From NCBI GenBank assembly GCA_903970285.1, contig CAJCHN010000080.1, forward strand, positions 1 through 64,000: a stretch of DNA of 64,000 bases, in the 5' to 3' direction. The position numbers and the translations under genes were made by a program. Below the pieces are notes generated by a model. That model was not told where the DNA came from. It made no database searches and saw only the letters and a program-made list of their open reading frames with translations. This document shows, one piece after another, positions 57,612 to 64,000 of the stretch. Origin of the DNA: Rhodanobacteraceae bacterium. GTDB lineage: Bacteria; Acidobacteriota; Terriglobia; Terriglobales; Acidobacteriaceae. Position 1 is the stretch's first letter. Each line of letters starts with the position of its first letter.

Positions 57612-58469
57612 ATGGCTGTAACCGACGAACGCAAAGACGATCTTGCCGCCACCGCGGCCCAGAGCGGGCAAACGCCTGCCGAAAGTCCAGCCGGGAACGA
57701 AACCCAGACCGAGGCCCAGACCGAAACCCCGCTGGAAGCGCTCTCCTCCATCTGCGCCGTGCTCGCCGTCGGCCTCTTCGTCATGACCTTCGTCTTCCAG
57801 AACTTCGTCATCCCCTCCGGCTCCATGGAGAAGACTCTGCTGGTCGGCGACCACGTCCTGGTCGATCGCATCACCTTCGCGCCGCCCACTTCCTGGGCAC
57901 CCTTCGTCCACTACCGCGAGCCTCGCCGCGGCGATGTCATCGTCTTCCTCAAGCCCAACCCGGAAACCCCGGATCTCGTCCTGGTCAAACGCCTCATTGG
58001 CGTTCCCGGGGATCACATTCACCTCTCGCACGGCATCGTTTACCTCAACGGCAAGCCGCAGAACGAGCCTTACGCCGCCATGCCGCACGATTCAGCCGAT
58101 CCGGAAGACGCCTACAACCCCGCCCGCGACGACTTTCCCACTCAGGGCGCGCCCTACGGATCGACCGAGGTCTGGACCGAAGACCTCCCCTCCCACATTC
58201 AGGATGGCGACCTCGTCGTTCCACCAGGCAAGGTCTTCGCCATGGGCGATAACCGCCAGCACAGCCTGGACGGCCGCTTCTGGGGCTTCGTCCCGCGGGA
58301 AAACATCCTTGGGCGCCCGCTCTTCAATTACTGGTCCTTCAACACCACCGCCGACGCCATGGACGAGCAGCAGGCCAGCTTAGGCGCGCGCATCGGCTCC
58401 TTCTTTTCCACCGCGCTCCACTTCTTCGACAAGACCCGCTGGAGCCGCACCCTGCACCTGATCAAGTAG
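57612..58469 (+). CDS. lepB: Signal peptidase I
   Basis: Removes signal peptides at the outer face of the inner membrane using a Ser-Lys dyad. Catalytic S71 is in VIPSGSMEKTLLVGDHVLVDR and K126 in LVLVKRLIGVPGD; the GDNRQHSLDGRFWGFVP box is also present. One membrane helix (about residues 46-62) follows a 45-residue cytoplasmic region rich in Thr, Gln and Glu. The start has GGGGAG 7-8 nt upstream; TAGGAT at 57577-57582 is a possible -10. It is monocistronic. Confidence 0.95.
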   Translation: MAVTDERKDDLAATAAQSGQTPAESPAGNETQTEAQTETPLEALSSICAVLAVGLFVMTFVFQNFVIPSGSMEKTLLVGDHVLVDRITFAPPTSWAPFVHYREPRRGDVIVFLKPNPETPDLVLVKRLIGVPGDHIHLSHGIVYLNGKPQNEPYAAMPHDSADPEDAYNPARDDFPTQGAPYGSTEVWTEDLPSHIQDGDLVVPPGKVFAMGDNRQHSLDGRFWGFVPRENILGRPLFNYWSFNTTADAMDEQQASLGARIGSFFSTALHFFDKTRWSRTLHLIK

Positions 58470-58480
58470 CCCGAAGAAGA

Positions 58481-58501
58481 TGGCGCCGCCCGGCGGCGCC
58501 A
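58481..58501 (+). terminator. GC-rich inverted repeat after lepB
   Basis: A 9-10-bp perfect stem (TGGCGCCGC... paired with ...GCGGCGCCA) just after the lepB stop. The loop is tiny and no T tract follows. Confidence 0.4.
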
Positions 58502-58549
58502 CGATCTGGAACGTTCCAAAGTGACCTCACAGCCCCAGGCCATTTGCTC

Positions 58550-58555
58550 TAAACT
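58550..58555 (+). promoter_or_regulatory. -10 hexamer TAAACT, leaderless-type start
   Basis: TAAACT ends 7 nt before the ATG at 58563. It sits inside the longer GTG-initiated frame and supports the shorter start. Confidence 0.45.
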
Positions 58556-58562
58556 TACCAGT

Positions 58563-60257
58563 ATGGGGGAGCTACAGCAGGACGCGGCAGCAGAGACGGC
58601 CCAGCAGGAACTGCTCCCGCCCGCCGGTCACGAGCCTGCCGAAATCGATCCGGAAGATCTCGAGCCGCCGCCGCTTACCCCCGCGTCGCGCCGCCGGGTG
58701 CTCTGGGCGATCGCCGTTCTGGTCACGCTCGGCCTCGCCGCCGTGCTGCCGCCGCTCATCAATGTCAATCGCTACCAGCGCCGCATCGCCTCCAGCATCA
58801 GCGCCAGCCTCGGCCGCCCGGTTCACCTCGACTCGGTCACCCTCAACATTCTTCCGCTTCCCGGCTTCACCCTCACCAACTTCGTCGTGAGTGAAGATCC
58901 CTCCTTCGGCTTCGAGCCGGTCATCCGCGCCAACAGTGTCCTCGCCACCCTGCGCTTGCGCTCGCTCTGGCATCATCGCGTCGAGTTTTCGAAGATCCAG
59001 CTCGATGAACCCAGCGTCAACCTCGTTCGCCGCGTCGACGGGCGCTGGAACATCGAAAGCATCCTGCTGCAGGCGTCGCGCATGCCAGTCCTGCCGACTG
59101 CCCAGAAAGATGCCGGCCCCGTCCAGCGCTTCCCCTACATCGAAGCCACCGGCGCCCGTGTCAATCTGAAGCAGGGACTTGAGAAGAAGCCCATTTCGCT
59201 CACCGATGCCGAATTCGCCCTCTGGCTCCCGCAGCCCGACCGCTGGCGTCTCCGCCTGGAAGCGCACCCCACCCGCACCGACTCCGCCGCCACCGACGCC
59301 GCCACTGTCCGCATCGAAGGCACACTCGGCAAGGCCGACGCCCTGCAGAACGTTCCCGTCGATCTCCAGGCCGAGTGGCGGGCCGTTCCGCTGGGTGCGG
59401 CCACCACCGTTCTGCTCGGCCACGACGTCGGCCTGCGGGGCGAGATGACCTTCCACGCCAGCATCTCAGGGACGGTCGGCGACAACACCTCCACGGCGCG
59501 CCTCGAACTCCGCCGTCTCCGCCGGGCCGACTTTGTCCCGGCCCATCCCCTCGACGTGGATGTCAGCTGCGCTGCCCAGGCCAAGTCCATCTTCCACCAG
59601 TTCGATGGCCTGAAGTGCCTTTGGCCGCCCGACGCCGAACAGAGTGCACTTGGCGGGCTCCTTTTTACCGGCGATATCCCCGATGTCCACGATCTAAGCG
59701 GAGCCAGTTTGCAGGCCCGCTTTACGGGCGTTCAGACCACCGTCCTGCTCGATGCCTTGCGCGCCGCCAGCTCCTCGATCGCCCCAAGCCTCATCAGCGG
59801 CGGCACCGTCTCCGGACAGTGGACCTGCTGCGGCGAAGGGCCGGCGCTCGGCAGCTCCGGTGACTTCGTCTGGAACCACGCCCTCCTCTCGCTCCAGGGC
59901 CAGACCCTGCAGGTGGACGACGAATCCATCCCCGGCGACCTCGCCGGGGACCTTCTTTCCATCGCTCCCTTCCCGCTCGACCTCGGCGGCGCTCAACCTG
60001 CCATGCTCTCGCTCCAGGCCGACCGCGCAGGCATGCGCATGCGGCTCACCGGCTTCGCCCAGCGCGGCACGCTGCTCGCTCTCGCCGCCGAGCTCCCGCA
60101 ATTCGGCGAAGGCCTCCGTGCCGTCCTCCCACTCCCCGGCAAGGCTCCCGAACTGCCCCTCAAACTGGACCTGGTCAGCACCCGGACCTGGGGCAGCGCA
60201 CAGGTCTGGTCAGTGGTTCCTCACGCCATCCCGTCCCGGCATTCCCGCCGCCGCTGA
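58563..60257 (+). CDS. AsmA-like membrane-anchored protein
   Basis: A 564-residue protein with a cytoplasmic ~50-residue acidic/Pro-rich start, one helix (VLWAIAVLVTLGLAAVLPPLI) and an AsmA-type N-terminal domain: YQRRIASSISASLGRPVHLDSVTLNILPLPGFTLTNFVVSEDP, with LRLRSLWHHRVEFSKIQLDEPSVNLVRR. AsmA/YhdP-type proteins are proposed to form periplasmic bridges for phospholipid transport. The usual C-terminal membrane end is missing here; it ends abruptly in Arg/Ser-rich residues (VPHAIPSRHSRRR), possibly a frame alteration near 60200. Convergent with the M1-like gene. Confidence 0.8.
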   Translation: MGELQQDAAAETAQQELLPPAGHEPAEIDPEDLEPPPLTPASRRRVLWAIAVLVTLGLAAVLPPLINVNRYQRRIASSISASLGRPVHLDSVTLNILPLPGFTLTNFVVSEDPSFGFEPVIRANSVLATLRLRSLWHHRVEFSKIQLDEPSVNLVRRVDGRWNIESILLQASRMPVLPTAQKDAGPVQRFPYIEATGARVNLKQGLEKKPISLTDAEFALWLPQPDRWRLRLEAHPTRTDSAATDAATVRIEGTLGKADALQNVPVDLQAEWRAVPLGAATTVLLGHDVGLRGEMTFHASISGTVGDNTSTARLELRRLRRADFVPAHPLDVDVSCAAQAKSIFHQFDGLKCLWPPDAEQSALGGLLFTGDIPDVHDLSGASLQARFTGVQTTVLLDALRAASSSIAPSLISGGTVSGQWTCCGEGPALGSSGDFVWNHALLSLQGQTLQVDDESIPGDLAGDLLSIAPFPLDLGGAQPAMLSLQADRAGMRMRLTGFAQRGTLLALAAELPQFGEGLRAVLPLPGKAPELPLKLDLVSTRTWGSAQVWSVVPHAIPSRHSRRR

Positions 60258-60372
60258 TCAAGCCAGCCGTTCCGAGTCGCTCCGAAGCGCTCTCGACCTG
60301 GCAAACTTCAGCCTCTGAACCCGCGAGAACCGCTGTTCCCTCGTCCTGCGGCTTCCTTCCGGAATAAGTGGC

Positions 60373-60390
60373 TGCACCAAAAACGGTGCA
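60373..60390. terminator. Hairpin between convergent AsmA-like and M1-like genes
   Basis: TGCACC-AAAAAC-GGTGCA, a 6-bp stem with an A-rich loop, in a 219-bp gap (60258-60476) where I see no gene. Weak stem; could act on either strand. Confidence 0.35.
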
Positions 60391-60476
60391 ACCGAAATGC
60401 TCCTGGCACACTCTCTTGAACCACCCCTAACCCATCTCTTTTTGAAGAATATAAGCAACAATCGCAGGGGTGGGGC

Positions 60477-62375
60477 CTAGGGTGCCGTCTGGATGTTGAT
60501 TGCCAGCGTATGCACTGAACTTCGCTGCTCCGGCACGCTGCCATCGTTCACCTGAACCGTCTCCGGCCGCTCCTCGAAGATCACTCGTGTTGAAGCCGAC
60601 GAACGCCCCGGAACCAGCAGATGCTCGGTTGCCGTCAACTCGCCCGAACGCACCATCACCGGCACATAAGCCGCCGCGAATCCCTCGTTGCGCACCTCGA
60701 CCGGGACGATGTAACCCCCCGGATGCCCCGCCGTCGGCAGCATCGGTCGCGGATTCACCTGGGTGATGGTCAGATCGGGCAGTCCGCGATCGCGGTACAC
60801 CCAGTCCGCGAAGAACCAGCTCAGATCGTGACCGGAGGTATGCTCGATCGACTTTTCGAACGCGTTTGGGTCGCGAGCCAGTCCGGGCGTCAATTCCAGC
60901 GAATGCCGGTACGTCGTCAGGCACAGCCGGAAGATCTCGTCGCCAAGCAGTTCGCGAAGCTGCCACAGCACCGCTCCCGCCTTCAGTCGCAGCATCACGT
61001 CGGCATCCGCCTGCACCAGCGGCGTGCCCGTCAGCGTCGGATGCGCCAGAAGGTCGGGCTCCGCCAGCGCCACGGAAAGCGCATTCTGCTGCAGCTGCGC
61101 GATCGCCTTTGCCCGTCCGCTCGTTCGTTCCAGCGAAAGCAGGCTCATAAACTCCGGCAGCCCTTCGTCCAGCCACAGACTGGCTGGCGCCGGCGCGCTG
61201 AAAAAGGCATGCGTCATCCCCCGCACCAGCTCCGGTGCGATGCCCTCCGGAGTCGCATTCGGGCTCAGCCGAGCTGCCAGAAATGCCCCATCCTGAAACG
61301 GCGCGCCGGCATGATCCAGCAGCAGCAGCGGCGTGCTCGGCGCCGGCGCAATCCAGTCGCTGAAGAGCGGCGCCAGCGTCTCGACCGCAGCCGAGTAAGG
61401 CTCGGCGTTCTCTTCAATGGGCGAGATCACCTGCAGCATCGCGGTCCCGGTCCTGAGCGGATTCTGCGCCGTCAGGAACAGGCTCGGCGTGCGGAAGCCG
61501 ATCGTCTGCAGCGGAAACTCCGCGCTGGCGGTTCCGTGCGCCTCGTCCACCACCTGGTTGACATCGTCCGCCGTATGTTCGAGCGTCTGTATGCGGCCGT
61601 CGAAGATCACCGCGTTCGGCGGGTCGCCCGCGTACACCACCGTCAGGCGCAGCCGCATGCTGGCCGACGCATTCAACAGCCGCTGCCGAGCGATCGCCTC
61701 AAACAGCTCGTTGCCTTCGCTCAACAGGACGGCAGGAGCCGCCACTGGGTACCACAGCACCTGACCGAATCCGCGCAGACCGGTCGAAGTCTCGTCGGAT
61801 GTAGGTGCGATCGCGTCCCAATCGGCCTCCGCCGCTCGGTCCGGAGGCGTTCCGATCAGCTCCAGCCGCGCCGTGGAGGCCGGAACCTGACCGCTGAAGA
61901 AGACCGAAATCGTGAGCGTCGCGCCCGCGTCGAGGGCATGATCGAGCACCGCCTCCTGCGCATAGCCGGTGTGGTCCGCATCTGTCGTGATGGGCGACTG
62001 AGTGAAGAGAATGGGCTTGTTGCCGCGCGCTACGGAGCTGATCGCCTGCCATCGCAGCGTACTTGAGATCTGCAGCGGAATTCTGGTCAGCGGCGTGGAG
62101 GATGCGTTGCGCAGCGTCAGGATCGCGTGTGCTTCTTCGCGCGCATCGGCGGGCGTCAGGTGCAGGTCGAGATCGGTGGCGACGATGACGACCGCCGAAC
62201 GCTCCTCGTTGGTGACCGCAACTCTTGGAAACACGTCGGGATTCTGCGGCTCAACGGCCTGTCCGTTCGCGAAGATCACGTTACCCGGCTCCGGAGCCGG
62301 CACGTCCTGGGCGCGAGTAAGGGACGGAAAGGCAAGGGCGAGGGTCAACAGGCAAGCGCGTGCAGCGAGGGTCAA
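60477..62375 (-). CDS. Secreted M1 peptidase-like protein with degenerate HEXXH
   Basis: A 632-residue exported protein (signal ends near LTRAQD) with a beta-rich N-terminal half and an M1-type second half. The zinc site HEXXH-x18-E should fall at residues 385-408: here it reads RGMTH-x18-E, so the first His is Arg and the Glu is Gly, while H389 and E408 (WLDEGLPEF, 401-409) are kept. The GxMEN exopeptidase motif is not seen. It has probably lost hydrolytic activity and may bind protein or act as a scaffold (inference). It starts with a 4-bp overlap with rlmB, so it is coupled to it. Confidence 0.78.
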   Translation of the reverse strand: MTLAARACLLTLALAFPSLTRAQDVPAPEPGNVIFANGQAVEPQNPDVFPRVAVTNEERSAVVIVATDLDLHLTPADAREEAHAILTLRNASSTPLTRIPLQISSTLRWQAISSVARGNKPILFTQSPITTDADHTGYAQEAVLDHALDAGATLTISVFFSGQVPASTARLELIGTPPDRAAEADWDAIAPTSDETSTGLRGFGQVLWYPVAAPAVLLSEGNELFEAIARQRLLNASASMRLRLTVVYAGDPPNAVIFDGRIQTLEHTADDVNQVVDEAHGTASAEFPLQTIGFRTPSLFLTAQNPLRTGTAMLQVISPIEENAEPYSAAVETLAPLFSDWIAPAPSTPLLLLDHAGAPFQDGAFLAARLSPNATPEGIAPELVRGMTHAFFSAPAPASLWLDEGLPEFMSLLSLERTSGRAKAIAQLQQNALSVALAEPDLLAHPTLTGTPLVQADADVMLRLKAGAVLWQLRELLGDEIFRLCLTTYRHSLELTPGLARDPNAFEKSIEHTSGHDLSWFFADWVYRDRGLPDLTITQVNPRPMLPTAGHPGGYIVPVEVRNEGFAAAYVPVMVRSGELTATEHLLVPGRSSASTRVIFEERPETVQVNDGSVPEQRSSVHTLAINIQTAP

Positions 62376-63181
62376 GAGCCGAGTCCTTTGCGTGGTTTGG
62401 CAGGTTTTGCGCGGGCCGGAGCGTCCGCATGCGGCTGCGCCCTCTGCCTGCGCGCCTCGTACATGACGACGGCGCCGGCGACCGAAACGTTCAGCGACGA
62501 GACGCTGCCTGCCATGGGAATTCGCAGCAGGTGATCGCAGGTCTTCTTCACCAGGTCGTGCAGGCCGCCGCCTTCGGCGCCCAGCACGAGGCAGCAGTTG
62601 GTGGCGAAGTCGAAGTCGGTGTAGTCCGGCGTGCCGCGTTCATCGAGCCCGATGATCCACACATTCGCCTTCTTCAACTGCTCCAGCGACCGCGTCAGAT
62701 TGGTCACGCGGGCGATCGGCACATGCTCGCTAGCTCCGGCGCTGGTCTTTGCGACCACTCCCGAGATGGGAGCCGAGCGCCGCTCCGGCAGCAGCACCCC
62801 GTCTACGCCGGCACCGTCGGCCGAGCGCAGCAGCGCGCCCAGGTTGTGCGGATCCTCCACCCCGTCCAGTGCGAGGAAGAACTTATGCGAGAGGTTGGCG
62901 GGTGCGGCGATGAGGTCTTCCACGGTCAGGAACTTGCGCTCGCGGACCGCCGCGACAACTCCCTGATGGGCATCTGTCCGGGCGATGCGGGTGAGTTGAT
63001 CCTTGGACTCGATCGAAATGCGAACGTTGGCGGCGCGGCAGAGGTCGAGAATCCGTGCCGTCCGTTCGTCGGTCTGCGCCCTGCTGGCAGAACGCTCGCG
63101 CGACAGCAGTACATATTCAAGCCTGCGCCCGCCGGCGCGCAGCGCCTCCTCGACCGGGTGCAGGCCGTAAAGAACTTCCAT
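62372..63181 (-). CDS. rlmB: 23S rRNA (guanosine2251-2'-O)-methyltransferase, RlmB/TrmH family
   Basis: A SPOUT methyltransferase acting on 23S rRNA. It begins VLYGLHPVEEALRAGGR as in RlmB, and has the three SPOUT motifs: LDGVEDPHNLGALLRSADGAGVDGVLLP, LVLGAEGGGLHDLV, and IPMAGSVSSLNVSVAGAVVMYEA. It has 269 residues. TAAACT ends 6 nt before the ATG with no SD. TrmH-type enzymes with other rRNA or tRNA targets share these motifs, so the exact position is not certain. It drives the coupled M1-like gene. Confidence 0.93.
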   Translation of the reverse strand: MEVLYGLHPVEEALRAGGRRLEYVLLSRERSASRAQTDERTARILDLCRAANVRISIESKDQLTRIARTDAHQGVVAAVRERKFLTVEDLIAAPANLSHKFFLALDGVEDPHNLGALLRSADGAGVDGVLLPERRSAPISGVVAKTSAGASEHVPIARVTNLTRSLEQLKKANVWIIGLDERGTPDYTDFDFATNCCLVLGAEGGGLHDLVKKTCDHLLRIPMAGSVSSLNVSVAGAVVMYEARRQRAQPHADAPARAKPAKPRKGLGS

Positions 63182-63187
63182 CCCCCA

Positions 63188-63193
63188 AGTTTA
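63188..63193 (-). promoter_or_regulatory. rlmB: -10 hexamer TAAACT for rlmB, leaderless-type start
   Basis: TAAACT on the minus strand, 6 nt before the rlmB ATG (TGGGGG between). Confidence 0.5.
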
Positions 63194-63198
63194 CCGCT

Positions 63199-63204
63199 TA
63201 GACT
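63199..63204 (+). promoter_or_regulatory. -10 hexamer TAGACT for the sigma factor gene, leaderless-type GTG start
   Basis: TAGACT ends 7 nt before GTG 63212. It is only 5 bp from the divergent rlmB -10 box, so both promoters overlap in a 30-bp interval. Confidence 0.45.
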
Positions 63205-63211
63205 GAACGCA

Positions 63212-63940
63212 GTGGAATTGCCAGAATCTCTGCAACTTTCCACTTTGGGGAGCGTCTTCAGGCTTATGGGGATGGCGCAGACACTGACGGCTGGGTTGGT
63301 CCGCGGACGCGGCAACGCCGCCGCGTTCGAGGCAGAGCGCATCGCCGAGTTGCAGCGGGAGAACCTGGCCATTGCCAAGGGTCTCAAGCGCAACGATCCC
63401 GACCTGCTCGATCAATTGATCGACATGTATCAGCATCGCCTGCTGCGCTACCTGCTCTTCCTCACGGGCAAACGGGAGATCGCGGAAGATCTGTTCCAGG
63501 AGACCTGGATGCGGGTGTTGTTGCGCGGCTCGCAGTACAACGGCAAGGCGCGCTTCGACACCTGGCTGTTCACCATCGCGCGGAACCTGGTGATCGATCT
63601 ATCGCGTAAACGGCAGATGGCGAGTCTGGACGAGATGAGCGCGGCTGGCGAGGATGAGCGCCCGTTCGAGGTCGCGATTGACGGGCCTTCGCCGTTCGAC
63701 CAGTTTGCTGTCCGCGAGGACCGCGCCGAAGTGGCGGAGGTTCTGCTGAAGCTCGAACCCAGTTATCGCGAGGTGCTGACGCTGCGCTTCCACGAAGAGA
63801 TGTCGCTGGAGGAGATCGCCACGGTGACCCGGGCCCCGCTCTCGACCGTAAAGTCGCGCCTGTACCGCGGGCTTGCGGCGCTGAAGCCCGAAGTGGAACA
63901 GCTTCGGCGTAGCCATGCGAACGGGAGCGCAAGCTCATGA
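63212..63940 (+). CDS. ECF-type RNA polymerase sigma factor
   Basis: A 242-residue sigma-70-family ECF factor. Region 2 is YQHRLLRYLLFLTGKREIAEDLFQETWMRVLL with FDTWLFTIARNLVIDLSRKR, and region 4 is LEPSYREVLTLRFHEEMSLEEIATVTRAPLSTVKSRLYRGL. About 60 extra residues precede region 2. GTG 63212 is favoured by TAGACT 7 nt upstream; ATG at 63266 or 63272 are alternatives without good SD. Its stop overlaps the next ATG by 4 bp, typical of sigma/anti-sigma pairs. Confidence 0.92.
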   Translation: MELPESLQLSTLGSVFRLMGMAQTLTAGLVRGRGNAAAFEAERIAELQRENLAIAKGLKRNDPDLLDQLIDMYQHRLLRYLLFLTGKREIAEDLFQETWMRVLLRGSQYNGKARFDTWLFTIARNLVIDLSRKRQMASLDEMSAAGEDERPFEVAIDGPSPFDQFAVREDRAEVAEVLLKLEPSYREVLTLRFHEEMSLEEIATVTRAPLSTVKSRLYRGLAALKPEVEQLRRSHANGSASS

Positions 63941-64000
63941 AGATCGTGAACGAGAGCAGCTTTCCCAGGGAAGCGGACGTGGCTGCTCGGATCAGATTGG
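63937..64000 (+). CDS. Start of a probable anti-sigma factor gene, cut by the window edge
   Basis: Only 21 codons are visible (MKIVNESSFPREADVAARIRL). The ATGA overlap with the sigma gene implies a cotranscribed partner. The anti-sigma identity rests on position alone; no domain can be seen. Confidence 0.5.
   Translation, partial: MKIVNESSFPREADVAARIRL

Noticed and set aside
60427-61176. 249-residue ORF overlapping the M1-like gene
   Set aside because: Out-of-frame shadow on the same strand with Gly/Arg/Ala bias and no motif.

Overview
The window is a GC-rich, gene-dense chromosomal segment with no rRNA, tRNA, CRISPR array, insertion sequence or prophage that I could recognise. The gene set suggests a soil-type, Gram-negative member of Acidobacteriota (Terriglobia/Acidobacteriaceae-like). 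The reasons are two tandem VWFA-related proteins of the kind abundant in that phylum, a DUF6600/FecR-like secreted protein, a scattered house-keeping gene order, an OprB-type porin and a large complex I cluster. This taxonomic call is inference from family content, not from a search.

Layout. 1-5 kb: 3' part of mutS, then anmK coupled to a peptide-type ABC substrate-binding lipoprotein. 5-7.6 kb: a small orphan protein and two tandem von Willebrand A proteins. 7.7-15.6 kb: a plus-strand run with a DUF1015 protein, an amidase-GerMN-murI envelope group, an EVE protein, fabI, a GT39-type membrane glycosyltransferase and rsmA. 15.6-21.9 kb (minus): DUF6600 protein, a secreted hypothetical, ruvC with a tandem-repeat tail, and secA. 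22-31.4 kb: exported vanadium haloperoxidase, HdeD-like and YnfA-like membrane proteins, a two-gene small-membrane-protein/ammonium-transporter unit, a Ser/Thr kinase with its PP2C phosphatase, and an APC permease. 32.2-47.7 kb (minus): NADH-quinone oxidoreductase genes nuoA,C,D,E,F,G,H,J,K,L,M,N; nuoB and nuoI are absent and two orphan genes sit between nuoD and nuoE. 48-53.4 kb (minus): prepilin peptidase, OprB-like porin, thiG preceded by a short leader transcription unit, an exported FAD oxidoreductase and a rhodanese. 53.4-64 kb: NtrC-type response regulator, histidine kinase and a lipoprotein-like protein, lepB, an AsmA-like protein, then a minus-strand pair (rlmB and an M1-like protein without the catalytic HE), and finally an ECF sigma factor coupled to the start of a probable anti-sigma gene at the window edge.

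Most notable. (1) The FAD oxidoreductase at 51738-52955 carries the D-amino-acid oxidase family's C-terminal signature before its Rossmann FAD motif. The whole family appears in circularly permuted order and the protein has a Tat/lipoprotein-type export signal. (2) At least eleven genes have a -10-like hexamer ending 6-8 nt before the start codon and no Shine-Dalgarno, which points to widespread leaderless transcription and settles several start codons. (3) A short unit with promoter, strong SD, 17-21-residue peptide and terminator lies upstream of thiG. (4) The complex I cluster lacks the N2 and N6 cluster subunits NuoB and NuoI.
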